Assembly (NCBI GenBank): GCA_028829895.1
Contig: CM054183.1
Coordinates: forward strand, 70,617,071-70,681,070
Length of the DNA: 64,000 bases
Reading direction: 5' to 3'
From: Sinotaia quadrata
Lineage: Eukaryota > Mollusca > Gastropoda > Architaenioglossa > Viviparidae
Shown here piece by piece: positions 63,316 to 64,000 of the stretch. The position numbers were made by a program, and so were the translations under genes. The stretch's first letter is position 1; every line of letters starts with the position of its first letter. Below the pieces are notes generated by a model. That model saw only the letters and a list, made by a program, of their open reading frames with translations. It was not told where the DNA came from and ran no database searches.

Positions 63316-63830
63316 ATTTTAAAAATATATATCTCATATATATTACAGGAAAAAACATCATATCTTTAGTTTTTCTAAAACCAAGAGTAATAAAACCACT
63401 GTATTGATGATTCCTGAATTTCATTACAGGATCATTCACTCGTTTTCTCAAAGTCCTTTAGACTTATTCGTCCACACAAAATTTGACTCTCATTTAGACT
63501 GGACTCTCTTCTTTGTGCTGAATCATAGGGTGTCTCTCAGAGAAGTGATTCAAATGTGTCCTTTGATCTAAGTTATCACCTTTGTCACTTGTCTACAATA
63601 CACTTTGACCCATGGGTCAAGGTATTTTTCCACGCCTACTCATTCATGAATGAAAACGTGCTCCATTAATCCCCACTACCAGAGATTAATACTTACGTCC
63701 TCTCCATTGATACTTCTGGATTTTACTCACTATAGGAGGTCAGGGTCATTATTTAAATTATTTTCCTTTGCCCTACACTGGACGTCAATTGAAAAACATC
63801 ATTTTGTCTGTCCTTGTAACTGAAATGACT
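62500..63830 (-). mobile_element. Dispersed repeat family B, copy 2 (inverted)
   Basis: The reverse complement follows copy 1: GTCCAGTGTAGGGCA, GACCCTGACCTCC and AGTGAGTAAAA (63740), GACAAAGGTGATAAC (63575), a GATGAGTGAAAAATT-type tail (62670) and a GGGGACTTG end (62560). A CA microsatellite interrupts it at 63287-63311. No protein recognised. Confidence 0.6.
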
Positions 63831-64000
63831 GGACTAAACCTATATGTGCCCCTTTTACCTTTACATCAGTACTTCGTGTACTGTTTGAAGTAATATATCT
63901 AGGAATGGAATCCGGGCTAAAATTAACACCCTTGTCTCAGGAGAGAATGGCAATACTTTATACCTTATACTCTATACAACTTATCCTTTCAGTTCACATA

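Noticed and set aside
1..64000. tRNA, rRNA and small RNA genes
   Set aside because: No cloverleaf, rRNA segment or snRNA-like sequence was recognised on reading; a covariance-model scan would be needed to exclude them.

Overview
The window is AT-rich animal genomic DNA. It has short exons with GT-AG splice sites separated by long introns, very abundant minisatellites, microsatellites, and several decayed DNA transposons and retroelements. There is no operon structure, ribosome binding site, CRISPR array or bacterial gene. The animal is probably an invertebrate, judging by the divergence of the one recognisable gene and by the repeat load, but I cannot name the species or confidently the phylum.

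Right-to-left across positions 37631 to about 2662 (minus strand) runs one gene. I could chain 25 coding exons with matching splice phases into about 1190 codons. The product has a Ser/Thr-rich N-terminus (residues 1-196), a long coiled coil (about 197-995) and a Ser-rich basic tail. Several blocks resemble my recollection of vertebrate CCDC158, a poorly characterised coiled-coil protein, and they occur in the same order, so I call it a CCDC158 homologue. The last exon seen (2670-2819) ends in a splice donor or, eight bases later, an in-frame stop. The C-terminal coiled coil of the vertebrate protein is not found, so the gene probably continues past the left edge. A perfect NRF1-type palindrome lies 128 bp upstream of the start codon.

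The introns hold a Ty3/gypsy-like reverse transcriptase remnant (8727-10229), two dispersed repeats (about 23090-24515 and 27051-28800), a 1.3 kb element with perfect 34-bp inverted ends (29681-30984) and a hAT transposase remnant (about 31846-32880). The right part (37800-64000) has no gene I can name. It holds a hAT MITE with perfect 8-bp target duplications (38181-38377), a decayed hAT element with zinc finger and transposase pieces (44565-46606), another hAT remnant (57275-58030), further copies of the two dispersed families, and many tandem arrays. Three short stretches there look like possible exons of unknown genes.

The most unusual pattern is that many intronic minisatellites of the CCDC158-like gene begin exactly at exon-intron boundaries and carry copies of the exon end plus its splice site. 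It is clearest at exons 8, 9, 24 and 25, and weaker at exons 6, 10, 11, 12 and 17. The result is rows of decoy 5' or 3' splice sites next to the real ones.
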